DNA of 64,000 nt from Trichopria drosophilae. Taxonomy: Eukaryota > Arthropoda > Insecta > Hymenoptera > Diapriidae. Both the position numbers and the translations under genes were made by a program. Below, piece after piece: positions 50,701-63,000 of the stretch. The notes under the pieces are model-generated. The model saw only the letters and a list, made by a program, of their open reading frames with translations, was not told the DNA's origin and made no database searches. The DNA lies in NCBI GenBank assembly GCA_030407085.1, contig CM059583.1:208318001-208382000 (forward strand), written 5' to 3'. The first letter of the stretch is position 1. Each line of letters begins with the position of its first letter.

Positions 50701-53447
50701 AATTTGGAAAACCTTCGGAAAAACTACGTCAGCTAGATATTACAGTTTCCGTATTTTAAGAGGTTAAATATGAATTTGAAGTTAACATTTAACGCTTAAT
50801 CAAATCGTGAATACTATTTTAAAAAACGTTTAAAAAGTATCTTCAATTTTTGGCATTTATCCAGTTTAGGTTAGTATAATGAGGGGGTCTCTGTCGCGTT
50901 TTTATAACTAATGGTAAATATAATTGACAAAGTTATTCGTGAATATCGACAGAAAAACGGCGCGTTGTGGCACTGCCTCGAGTGAACTTTTTTGGAGAGA
51001 GGAGTACCTGAATTTGCATACCGCATGCGGTATTCTTCCTGAATTTATGTGGATGAAAAATTTCTAAGCTGGGCTGCTCCCTTCTTTAATACCACCCTGA
51101 TCATTTACACTACTTTATTTGTCATCACATTCCTCGCTTATCATAGAAAAGCTTTTTTGTAGAGAATTTTACGATCCAAATTTTTTGTTGGAAACCTTTT
51201 TTTATCGAATGAATACTCAATTGGTGGGCCAGCCAACTTTTTTGTTCGTGTACATTATTTCTTTATTTATTCCTCAACCCTCACATTTGCAGCATAGTAC
51301 GTTTGCGTCCATAAGTCGAAATATAACATTTTGCGCCCGGCTCATGGGTTGCCGAAGCTTTATTTTCGAGATGCAGAATGCAAATTCTTTGGACGTTCAT
51401 TATGTTTATAACTTTAATTCCTACTCATTTTATTTTGCTATTTTTTTCTTACTCTTCTTCATAATCAGATTTAAATTGTTTCACTTCTATGTATTATATA
51501 GCATGGGTCAAAATTTAACAATTTATTGATACACTATTTCCCTTTCTTTAATTTTTCACCAAGGAGGATGCAAACTCGCATTTTCGACCCGAAAACAGAG
51601 GGCAAAATCGCATTTTGCGCTCTATTATGAGAAAAATAAAATTGTTCGCTATTGTATCGCAAACTTCTATGTATTGTGTACAGATTTTTAATGCGTTAAA
51701 TGAAGAAATGCAACACGCGAAGTGGATGGAGTCGAGAAGTTTACTTCTGTAAAACTAGCAAATGATTGTTTTCTACCATGGTGCTGTCCTGCTGACGAGC
51801 ACGCCGAAAACAGTTCACTATCGACAGCGTCCACTTCGATTGTCAAGGGACGACCTTTTCGCAAACATCGAAAGATATTTTTCAATAAAGATCGCATCAT
51901 TAGTTTTAGGAACACATTACGTACGTAAAAAGTCACTTATTAAAATTATCCTAATGGAATTGTGATATTAACAGGAAAAAATAATAATAGATCTGTAGTC
52001 TTGAACGTGGAAAAAATTATCATTAATGTGGTATTTATCTAACAGCTGCATTTTGGTATATATATGTTTATTTTTATGTACTATTGAAAAACTCTTGAAA
52101 AACATATGTGACACATGGAAGTGAAAGTGACATCAACGTAATTGTCGATCACTTCGTCGCGAGGAATCAATGTCAAAGACACAATTAGTCATTCAAGAGT
52201 CTAGGCACCTGAATTGCACAAGTTTTCGAAAAATCTGCGAAATGTTTGCACACATGTGGTGTAACTCTTGGCGCACTGCCCTAGCGCATCTCTCCAAAGA
52301 TTGACGACATTCAGGTCGAATTACTTATTGTCTGAACTACCTTTAATTATATGATGTGTAATGTAAAATCAATTTTTGCAAAAAATATAAAACTGAATTT
52401 TAAACGTTGTAGACTTATTTTGTTTCAGCTTAATTTTAATTCTTCTGCATTGCTCTATGCAAAATATACAATTATATAAGTAATTGGTACTTTCATGCCC
52501 CTGGTAAAAATAAAGCGTACAATATCCGGGATAGTTTGTAAAACAGCTTTTAGTTGAAACTCGCCTGTTTATCAGCAGATAGATAGTATGCTATAAATGT
52601 GTTGTATCTAAAGATACAATATTTCTTGCCATTATTTGTACCTCTCAACAAACAAATAATAAAACTAGTAAGCAACTACATGGTATAATATTTGAAACAA
52701 AAATGTTGCGCATTTCACCGTCTTTAAAACACGAGTAATTATTTCTATATATTTTTAACTAAAAAGGTCGAGCAATCTAAGTATATATTAAAATAATAAT
52801 TAATTATACAAATCACTAAATAATGACTGTTTCGACCTACTTTTTACTTGCCATATTGCCAGACAAATGAATATTTAATCTTAATATTTATTCCATTCTC
52901 TTATTTTTTTGTATGTTTTTGGAGGTTATGTAATGTCATTTGTCTCATAAGAGAATGTCAAACTATTTTATTTGCATATTTAGAAATAAGGTCATATGAT
53001 TATTAAGTAATTTTATGAAGTTATTACTATTATAATATCCAATAGAGGATAATGAATGAAAAGTTATTAATCATAAAATGTTTGTCAGCTTCTATTAATC
53101 CTGAGCAATTTCATATAAATTACTAACTACGTTAAAAACTTAAAAAAGTAAATGTAATTAGTAACTGAATGAATTTTAAAATGTATTTATGAAACTGCAT
53201 TCATGTTTCGAAGTTTGTTTTTTATCACATATTTATAATTTTATGCATATTATTTTAGTCATCATATCATAAGTTGTTATTTCTTCCAGATTTAAAACAA
53301 AATCAATTTGGCGAAATAGTTCTTCGGCTTCTAAGGAACAATTTTGATGATGTTTGCTTATATCTCTTAAATAAATTTATTGGTTAGGAAACCAAACTCA
53401 CGTTCTCCGAAATTGCGCATAAAAATTCATTTTTTTCGTATAAAACT
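47750..53447. other. Intergenic DNA with repeats, no supported complete gene
   Basis: Contains a copy of the dispersed repeat (48536-48690), a decayed coding-like stretch at 49352-49594, a 16 bp perfect palindrome at 51018-51033 in a GC-richer patch, and ORFs of 136 codons (51119-51529) and 68 codons (51722-51928) that I do not accept as genes. The rest is A/T-rich. Confidence 0.45.
48536..48690. repeat. Second copy of the dispersed repeat family
   Basis: Shares with 9747-9920 the order CAAAAT, TTTTG.T.CCT.TAT, ACAG.ACATTCTCTCCCTAG, GAGAAAAT.GTATG, CAACAAT.GAGAATA. The copies have diverged. A third, weaker match with GGGCAAAAT and TATGAGAAAA is at about 51590-51660. Confidence 0.55.
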
Positions 53448-53453
53448 TTTATT
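53448..53453 (-). other. Polyadenylation signal of gene G
   Basis: AATAAA on the minus strand lies about 115 nt past the stop codon. Confidence 0.5.
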
Positions 53454-53566
53454 ATGTCACAGATTCAAATGACCAGTTCATAATGTGAAACAGGATTAAG
53501 TATAACAAATATATGTACAACACATTGACTAGGATTAGGTAACAAAAGTCTTGTGATTAATTGTTA

Positions 53567-56500
53567 TTAATGATGATGAGGCAAGTCAGAAGGGTTGAAA
53601 TATTGTGCATAGGATGGTGGGATTGGAACTGTTTTAACGACTGCCGGTTCCCGATGGACCACCGCGTTGAAACCGTTTACAGGATCTGCAGTGTATTCTA
53701 CGACACGTCTGGTACCGTCAGCTTCGATCAGGCTATAACTTCCTGTCACAATATCGCCATTTCTGGTTTCATGTTGACTTTTTGCATCACCAGTTAAACT
53801 GTCATGCACGTCGTAGGCGTAGGCATACTGAGGATGGGGATCGTATTCGTCAACGGCCTTCAGGACGGGTCCTGGTGCCAGAGCCACAGGTGCCGTGGGT
53901 ATGATACCGGATCTGGCCATGCCCATGATTGCTGACATAACAATTAAGATCTGAAAAAAGAAACGCAAAATATATATTTTATAGATACTACGATATTGAT
54001 TAAAGAAATGCCACGGCCCATCGACGACTTTTTTATCGAAATATTCTTTTTCGGTGCAAATAATTCTAATTTGTTTTTTATTTAATAGAACATTTTTAAT
54101 CTGTTAATTGTTCCAAAATGCTGTTCAAAAACTTATTTGATAAAAACTGATGTTCGCAATGCTAATAAATATAAACATAAATAAATCCTTTTGTATGTCC
54201 GGTTACATAAATCTCCTTTTTTAATTGTCACAGTTTATTATATTTTTTCCATTTTATTTCACTACATATATCACTGAAATCGTAAAAAACATGCAGGTTT
54301 CAGTATACAATTCAACAATTAAAGATATCTAAATCGTTCAAATAAAAGTAAACACTTAAATCGTTGATTCGAGTCAATTTTTACAACCCATAATTTTAAT
54401 AATGAAACAAATAAATGTTTGTTTTTGACAAAATGATTTATCTGTAGACGAATGAAAGAAATCTAATCCATTAAAATTAGAGGCCTCTTTTTGTGACGTT
54501 TCATCTCTTTATGTTTCATGTTGTGTAATGAATATGTCGTTAATGAATTTCATTGACAATGCAAGTCCTGCTTTTATATATATAACAAAATATGGGAGTG
54601 ACAAAAGTTAATAAATTCGTAAACGCACATTTCTGTAAAGAAAATTGCATATAAAACTATCTAAAGCCATAAACATTTCCGACATCACCACAAATGTTCC
54701 TTTTACGGAGTTAAATTATGTACGTTTTGTTTGCTTAACATTTGCAGATATGTATTTGTAATTCCGAGAAATTGACGTAAATTTGAATGCAATACTGTGG
54801 ACCAGTGAATTCGAATGTTGCAAAAAAGAACGTGAATATAATATATAATTCAAACCCGAATAAAAAAGCATTGCATACATATGGTAATGCATATTAATGA
54901 ACGCTCGAAAATGAGTTAACTTTCACTCCTACGTAGTTTTTTAAAGTAGTATTATATTTATTTTTTCTCTACAAGGGTGAAAGTTGACTGTAATAAACTC
55001 AGAATCTGCATTTTCGTATTGATAATGGAAACCGGGGCTGATAAAACTGTAGTAAATTTGTTTATGACACAAACAATAAATTTTATCTTTCGGCAATATA
55101 AAGTCAAACGTTTCTGTGCAAAGTATGAAATAAATGCCTTTTTTCAATACCGGATCGTATTTTATATGCTAAATATTTTTATACTGTATTATTCCAAGTT
55201 TTCATGAACCTAATCTAGGGCGAGTTTAGTTTCAGACGGCTCGTAAATGGTATGTCCATACAATAAGATAATATTAATGTGAATATTATCAACCTTCCCG
55301 ATGTTTTTCACGTAATATAAATTTGTATAATCATAATATCGATGTAAAACGAACAAGTGTTAATGATCATGACACATGCCTTCCATATCGAAACATTTTT
55401 ATACATATACCTTTACTCACTCAATAAACAAACATGTTGTACATCGCAAAGAATTGATTAATGTTTAATGCTTGATAATAAAAGTCGGGATTTTTTACAG
55501 TATGTTTTTTATATCTTTATAGATTCTATATTGTGAATAGTTGACTTATGTGTTTCGTACAAAATAAAAAATGTACGGTAAATGTAACAATTATTACTGC
55601 CTTAAAGGATATATCGCAACGTAATGGCGTCTTTCGTACTTTCGCATTGGAAAAATTGATTTTTTTAAAATTTTCTACATATCTGAGCACACATTCTTAT
55701 TGTAAAAAAACATTAAAAAGTACCATACGGCAAAGTCGTAAATATACCTATTACAGCGCATATTATTACACTCCCGAATTTTATAATTTATCGTTAAAAT
55801 GTCGAAGAATTAATGATTTGTCAATGCACAGTTTTCCTTCTAATTACAACATTGACAAGAAAATAAAAATGTTTAAATAATAAGAAATCTGAGAAAAAAG
55901 GAATCACTATTCCGTAATGTGTTGGTACATCTTTACTGAGATTTTATAATTGCTGGATTATTTTAGTTCCAGTACGAAGTGCCAAATCATTATTAATATT
56001 ATTAATAATTAATTGTAAATTTCAGAATATTACCAATTATAGGAACATTTTCGAATTTCCTGTCGATAATTTGAAACTACTTAAAAGATTGTGATGCAGT
56101 ACAATATGCGAATAGAAAATACGCCAATTTGTCAACTTTTTTGGTGCTCAGTTTTCAAATTTGTTTAGAAACAAAAAATAAAAGATGTTTAAATAGAGCT
56201 GAAATAAATAAATATCTTTAAATTTAATCGTAAGTCTTAAACTGTGTATGGACAGTTTTTAATAATATAATAATAATTCTACATCATTTATCTTTGCATT
56301 TCAACCGAAAAACGTAGTAATATGTACATCCGTAACCATTCTTACATTTACCCTATTTGACTTGGTCGGCGTGCCATCTGTGGCCGTATGTGGGATAAAA
56401 TTAGAAAAATTTATAAGACATCAGCTTATTTTTTAAATAACTTTACAAAACGCCGTTTTCCAATAAATGTTTATTTAGAAATTAGTTCTTATTTTTAGAA

Positions 56501-58330
56501 ATCTATTACAATCGACGATGCATTCAATAAAATAAAATAAACTTGGTTTATGTCGATATTATTATTTTATTAAGTAACTTTCGAAAAATAAGAACTATTT
56601 TGTAAATAAATATTTATCGGAAAACATCGTTTTGAAAAGTTATTTAAAAAATAAGGTGTTGTCCTGTATGTTATGACTTTTATCACCTTTTTGAAGTTCT
56701 ACTTATGGCCACAGATGGCACGGAAGCGGCACACCGACACAGTATAATTCAGTATACTACAAGGTTAGAAGTATACTCTTAGAGATCACTTTATTTTTGT
56801 CTGTAAGGAGATAAGTATATAGTACTTGTATATATAGTCACTCTATCGGACTCAAGCTTTTGTTGTACGTTACATTTGTAATTTATTTTGTGTACTGAAA
56901 AAAATAACCACTTCAATCAATATTTGAATTATATAAAAGTTTTGTTGAATGTGCAAAAAAAAATCATAGTACACATGAATCCATTTCATTTTTCTACGCT
57001 ACATTTTCATTTTCCTGATTGGTAGAATTAGATTTTACCACCGGGTGGCTAGACATTGAGGTGCTTGATTTCTCAAGCAATTATGTCTGGTTTCAGAAGT
57101 ATATATGCGAATTTCCAAAATGTACAGACTACGTGAGCAATAGATTTAAGTTTTAAAAGCAAGCAAGATAGCGAACTGATGTTAAAATTGTGTGAGTGGA
57201 TTACTTTACAAACAGACACTGGTGTACACTTTCTTCTTTTTTCTCTGTTTCAGGTAAAAGAAACATGGTAAATATATATATTTATATAAATACATATTTG
57301 GTATCTGATTTTTTTTTATATATGGTATATATAGTGTAACTAAATTATTTGGTCAAACCAATAAAATATCTGATTTTAGTTTTTAACCATCGGTTTACCA
57401 ATTTCAATGATGGATATTGTGAATTTACTAAATCATTTGATCAAATGATGAAAATTACTGGTTATTTCCAAGTCAGTTCCACTCCTTTAAGTGAATATGG
57501 ATCTACTAACTTAACTACATTATTTAACTATTTCAACTGAACATTATATTGTATTGAAATAACCAATTTTTGTTCATTGTAGCGAATCCAAAAAGTCATA
57601 TATTTAAAATGAAATAATCTTTAATTTAAATTAAAAAAAGTTCTTTTATAAAAAATATTCCTTTTGATAATGGCGTTCTGCTCAGTAAATCCATCTGGAA
57701 GCTATTTAATTTCATTTAGAAACGTAGTTGATTGAAAGTGATTGAAACGAATTTATCATTTTTATCTGTACACTATACACATTTTAAAACTTCACGTAAA
57801 TATTTACTATACATAAATATCAACATATTTAACACTCTTAGCACTTTGTATGATATATATTTTTATATACCGAACAGAGGTTTCTATGAACAGATACTTT
57901 ATAACACAATTCGATTATTAATTTTCGTATATCCTCTAACCAAGTTACACGGTCATTCAGATTACTTTGGGGTAACGGTATCATTTATCGCCTAATCAAA
58001 ACACTTTGCAGAGCCTCGCAGTTTAGTGGTGTTAAGTGAGCATATGTCCTCATATTACGCTTTAGACAAGGACTTTTTAACCTCGAATTTATGAAAGCCT
58101 AACGATATTTATCAAAGTAGACCTTTCGGAATGCTTAAAACAATGCACTTTGTATTATTTTACAAACAATTTTCATTGAACCGTCAACAGAAATCAGAAC
58201 CTCGGTTATCTACTGACAAATGAAAATTGTTAACACTAAACTTTCATTAAACCACAAATTCACGAATCACTAACAATTTCTTCCATTAACAAAAAAATAA
58301 TTTCTTTTGTTTCGTCACCTTGGCGGTCAT
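53567..58330 (-). CDS. Short RR-2 cuticular protein (gene G), minimal tail
   Basis: Exon 2 is 53567-53950 (acceptor TTTTTTCAG) and encodes a signal core, an RR-2 domain and a tail of only about 25 residues ending in HHH. The exon lacks its own start: the in-frame extension to 53968 is the intronic pyrimidine tract. I propose exon 1 at 58319-58330 (ATGACCGCCAAG, MTAK, donor GTGACG). It has the same 12-nt phase-0 form as the other genes and sits below a matching TATA and CATCAGT promoter. The joined product is about 131 residues: signal peptide at 1-19 ([19 protein letters not shown]), RR-2 domain at about 43-105 ([44 protein letters not shown]). VEYTADP replaces the usual VDYTADP. The intron would be 4,368 bp, far longer than in the other genes, and contains the palindrome at 56365-56738. 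The domain exon is certain. Exon 1 is a good inference. Confidence 0.85.
56365..56738. mobile_element. Palindromic MITE within the proposed gene G intron
   Basis: GTCGGCGTGCC at the left pairs with GGCACACCGAC at the right. Inward the arms share CCATCTGTGGCC, TTATTTTTTAAATAACTTT, CAAAACG and AGTTCTTATTTTT. The right arm carries an extra copy of a GGCAC segment. About 374 bp with no coding content. No clear target duplication is seen. Confidence 0.75.
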
Positions 58331-58377
58331 GTCTTTAGAACTTGTTGAAGACCGGTGTTTTACGTGTCGTTTGTAAG

Positions 58378-58414
58378 ACTGATGTCCTGGTAATGCTAGA
58401 CGAATGTATTTATA
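58378..58414 (-). promoter_or_regulatory. Core promoter assigned to gene G
   Basis: TATAAATA (58414-58407) is followed by ACATCAGT (TCAGT at 58382-58378) at about +32, and about 50 nt later by ATGACCGCCAAG with a splice donor. It is the same arrangement as at genes D, E and F. No other RR-2 exon lies downstream on this strand without its own promoter, which is why it is paired with gene G. Confidence 0.7.
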
Positions 58415-58809
58415 AGAAACCAGAGCATGTACGACTCCGACTGACACTCCGCGTGCATCATAAACAGTTCTGGATAATACGTGATGGGTTTGATGGAAAG
58501 GTTTCGAGGAACTTAAATTTTGGCTTTCCAGACATAGTATTGCGAAATTATTCATATAGAAATTCTTTCGTTTGTATTTCGTATATGGAAATCATTTTTA
58601 TTTTCAATTAATAATTATAAAAGTACATAAGTTGTAGACAATTATAGTTCTGTAAATATTCTAGATGTTTAATTGTGTAAATCGTAGATTGTACAACTCT
58701 CTTAGGTGGAATAGTCTTTTTAAAAGTATATTTTTAAAATTGCATTGAAATTAAAAAAATAACAAATATATTTTCGGTTCAGTATATGTTGCGGTGCTTT
58801 TCAAAAATG

Positions 58810-58918
58810 CACTGAGAAAACGGATCGGTCTTAGCAACGATTAGGTACCACTGTTTGTTAACTGTTACCATGACACGTGGTATTACATACCAATCATTGG
58901 TATCTTATTTTCTCAGTG
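58810..58918. repeat. Short inverted-repeat element, CACTGAGAAAA ends
   Basis: CACTGAGAAAA at 58810 pairs with TTTTCTCAGTG ending at 58918. The arms also share GGTACCA / TGGTATC-type words around a 109 bp unit. It looks like a small MITE. No obvious target duplication. Confidence 0.65.
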
Positions 58919-59946
58919 AAGAATATGTTCTTAAAATTCATACTACATACATTTAATTGAAATATTAGCGTTTAATTCATAGTGATATATACGGATTGAG
59001 TTCCTTTAGAAAAAGTTACTAATAAGTGTGAATTCCTTATTACACGCTATATCAACCTACGGGTGGGTTTCATCAATTTCTCTAAATATTTTGTTTCACG
59101 TAGAACCAACCTTATGAACACAATACTACTTTTAATTAAATTTTTTCCATTATAAGATTTTATCTTACGCGAAACGTTAAATAATATTAAATAACCAAGA
59201 TACGACATAAATTTGTTTAGATTTTATAGTGAAAGGTACAAGCGAATATAATACTGTTAATTCTCGTACATGCATCGGTTTGCCACATATGACTGAATGT
59301 CACCAAACAACAATTCTTATAAATAAGCATGTAATTTCTCACTTGATGAAGTTAATAAATATTTATTTCATAATAAATACTGCTATAGTTGGAAGACAAC
59401 ACGAAAGGCATAGAAAATATTTTACACGCCAAACTGAGCTTTCACTGTTGCGCAAGATCGATTTTGTTACGCGCGTAAGTGTCGCTCTTCCGTCACGCCA
59501 GATTTGCGCACGTTGCATACTAAACAACAGATCATCACGAAATTATTTTCAATATTAATTCAGTTTATTCCGAACCGAAATTACTTGGTTATTTATGTAT
59601 AAACATTTCTGCAGTAATTTATGCGGATTTAATAAAACAACTGCCATTTCATTTTGGGCCTTTTAGGAACTTTTGAATGATGTATATGAAGTATATATAA
59701 ATATATGTTTATCTACCACCGGTAAGCTAATTGTAAATTAATTTTCAAATAGTACATCATTTTCAGACTTGCAGCGGATTAAGACGTTATAATTATTACC
59801 TTTCAATAGTTGACAATACTGCTAATTGCTGAATTTAAGGCATCTGTTTAATTTGTACTCTATGTGTAATTTCTGTGTTATTTTTAACTAAATCCACGAT
59901 TTGAAATAAAGAAAACAGTAAACATTTAATAAAAAAAATATAAGCC

Positions 59947-60065
59947 CTATAATGATCGAAAATATGTTCCCCCACTTTTCGGTCGACGACGGGAACATCT
60001 TCTGGCGGGATTTATCCCTCAACTAAACGTTGAGGAACATATTTCATAAAATCAATGTAGGGCAT
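59947..60065. repeat. Imperfect hairpin repeat
   Basis: CCCTATAATGAT...ATATGTTCC at the left is the inverse of GGAACATAT...ATCAATGTAGGG at the right. A further GTAGGGCATAAGTC word at about 60337-60350 repeats the right border, so this may be a fragment of a larger repeat family. Confidence 0.55.
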
Positions 60066-63000
60066 AAATCAGTTTTATATATTTTTAATGTTTAGCGTTT
60101 TCTGTTAAATGTTGTCTCTATTTCAAATCGGATGATAAGACTTGTCGTCAAGAGTGATGGTATAGGTTTTTCTTGGTTTGAAGTGAAACAAATATTTCAA
60201 TGACATTAGAACTTTTCACGCATATATTAAACTTAGACATCAAATTAAACGGATGCATTAAATTAAGCAATTGTTATTAGTGTTAACTTTTCAAAGGAAA
60301 TAATTAGAGCGTCTTGGTGCTCTGGAAGCCTAGATAAGTCTCTTGTAGGGCATAAGTCGGTTTTATATTTTTTTATTTCAATTTATTACTGACCTATATT
60401 ATTTCCCAACTATTTATTAAAAATGTAACATAGTATACATATGTGTGATTGATACTCTAAGCGAAATCACTAAACGCCTGTATTGCAACAGTGAGGAAAC
60501 TTTCTGCAATTTATAAAATACGTAATTTATTATATGATATTAAAAGTTAAGCAATATTGGTAACTCCACTCAAGATAATGGGCTAAAATAAATTCTCTAC
60601 ACCTTCAGTCATATTTCGGTTTTTAAAAAACTATATTATAATATTTTAATCGAGAATTGATAAACAACTTTTTCGAAATTTTAATATTTATTAATCAATT
60701 TATTGATGGGTTTTATTTTTTGTGATTATATTTCAATAAATAAATTACCTAATATGAACTGGACAGTTTATTAAATAGATATAAACAGACCTATAATTTA
60801 ACTCCTAAAAATTCGTATTTAGCATGTTTATGTGAAACGCATTTAAAGTAAAAAATGATGAATTGGGCGAATTATTACAGCTTAATTTATTTTTAAATTA
60901 AGATTTAATCTTTACATTACTTATGTTCTAAACTTATTTTAAAATGTCTTACATGATTTTTACTTGTTTTAACGCTCGCAAATGAATCAGAAAAAATACT
61001 CCGCAATTGAATTGAACCCGGGTCTCTCGTTTACTGTGTTAACGCTCTAATCATGTGCACAACGCTAATCGCTCGCATTTGGGTTTATTGCACGAAAAAT
61101 AGTACTGTAAGAAGAAGCATTTAAATCTAATGCTCCCTGGATGTTAAGAAATTATTATCATCCTTAAGGTTTGAATATTGTACAATAAATTAAACATAAT
61201 TATAAATAAGTATAAATGGAATTAAAATAACATAATTAATTTTATATAATCCTTCAGTACAAATTTTAATAATACGCGTTTCAGGGAATTTTATTTACTA
61301 CGTTTAGAACTAATTATTATAATTTTAAATTATAATATTATAATATTAAACTTCTAGAAATGAGCATTAACTACAATTAACAATAGATAAAAAAGGAATG
61401 CAAACGAAAAATTGGCTGATAGATGTGTCTGTAAAACATTTAATTGCACCATTTTATACCTGTTTTTCATATACTATACGTATATATCGTAATTTTCAGT
61501 GCCGTATTCCGGAAATTACCGTTTTATATCGATAAAACGTTTAGCATTATATTTTTGCCAGGAAAAATAAGGGAAATATTATGAAATAAATATAGCTTAA
61601 GACAGTGGTTTTAACATTTAATATATTCGATAAAAAAACCTCATATAAAATATGTCATTTTCTTATAAAATTTTTGTGCAGAATAAGTTAGTCCATGTAA
61701 TTATTAAAATATTAATACAAATTGTATTATGTCATAATGTTTAAATATTTTCTTTTAACAATCGAAAGTCACAAATGTATCGTCATCCAACTTTCAGAAT
61801 GTCAAAAAAACCTCATTTTCACGCATTTTAAATGGAACAGACGTTGGCACGGGTGTTGGAACGGACGTTATTGACAACCATAATAGATCGTAAAAATATA
61901 AAATTAATGAGTTAAATGCGATAATCCACAATGACACAGACTTTCATAACCATGTCTCAAAATGTCTTAACGTACATTAAAAGTTTTTATTTTTAGATGA
62001 CATGAAATTTATTAAAGTTGTCCACATTTTGTCCACCTACAGCATAAACTATAGGGTATGTTGAACGAAATTCTTTCAATGACAGATAAAAGTGTTTTTT
62101 ATTCGTACTGAGTGACATATGTTGAACCTATAAAATCGAAAAATTATCGAAAAAATGACATTCATTTGAATTGTAAATGACGTTTTTCACATTTTTTTTC
62201 AATATACTATAAATAATCGAAAAAAAAATTAAATATTGGTCGCATTTAGGGTTTATCTGAAAATAAATTTAAATTAGTTTAAAATTAAAAACAGTTTTAC
62301 TCAGCACCCTAATTACATCATAAGAATTTGTAGCTGCAGTTATAAAAAAACATTTTTTAGAAAAAGGGGTTAAATTGTCGATAAAGGTTTTCTTTGTATA
62401 AATCGAAGAGTAATTTTTTTTGCCGTTTATGAGGGTTTATTCTATATATAATAAGCTATCAGAAAACGCCAAAAATTGACATTTTTGGGTCATATTCTAT
62501 GAGAACCTGTCCTCAAGGAGTTAACACATGTTCAAAATTCCTTCAGAATATTGAAATAGAGCGATAACAATTACAAAAATGTTGTCTTTTCATTTTCCTT
62601 CCATTAAAAAATGTTGTTTTTTAAACTAAGAAAGATATTTAATAAATCCGTTCTTCACAAAAAGATTTAGTTATTCATTTAGTTTTGGCTGTTGATGCTA
62701 GTAAGAATTGAAGAGTTACTAGAGTTACTTCCAATTAGTATTGCTCTATTTTCAATCTGATGTTAAGTGAATTTACCATAATTAGTAGCTAAACGCCAGT
62801 TCTGTTAATAAAATTTTTAAATAATCTGTAAAGTACTTATTGAAATAATTATTAAAATAATAATTAGATTAATTTTTTTTCCAGTGTTTAGGTACACATT
62901 TTAAGGAATAATATTAATTATCATTTCTAATAAAAAAATAATAATAATAAAACTTCAAGGCTAAAAAAGTGTATCACAATAAATGATATATATAACATTA

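Noticed and set aside
51119..51529. 136-codon ORF considered as exon 2 of the orphan promoter gene
   Set aside because: A phase-compatible acceptor exists, but the product is Phe/Tyr/Ile-rich in a T-rich stretch and has no recognisable domain.
51722..51928. 68-codon plus-strand ORF with protein-like composition
   Set aside because: It has no ATG in frame and no credible upstream acceptor, and an opposite-strand ORF covers the same bases.
54275..54292. Alternative first exon for gene G (ATG, six codons, GTGATA donor)
   Set aside because: It gives a plausible signal peptide, but it has no core promoter at normal distance and does not match the 12-nt exon 1 form. The exon at 58319-58330 fits on all counts.
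54571..54584. TATATATAAAAG on the minus strand as promoter of gene G
   Set aside because: No initiator word and no phase-0 first exon with a good donor follow it.
59967..60003. Fourth hammerhead-like motif (CAGAAGATG ... GAAAAGTGG, minus strand)
   Set aside because: No convincing stem II lies between the two core strands.
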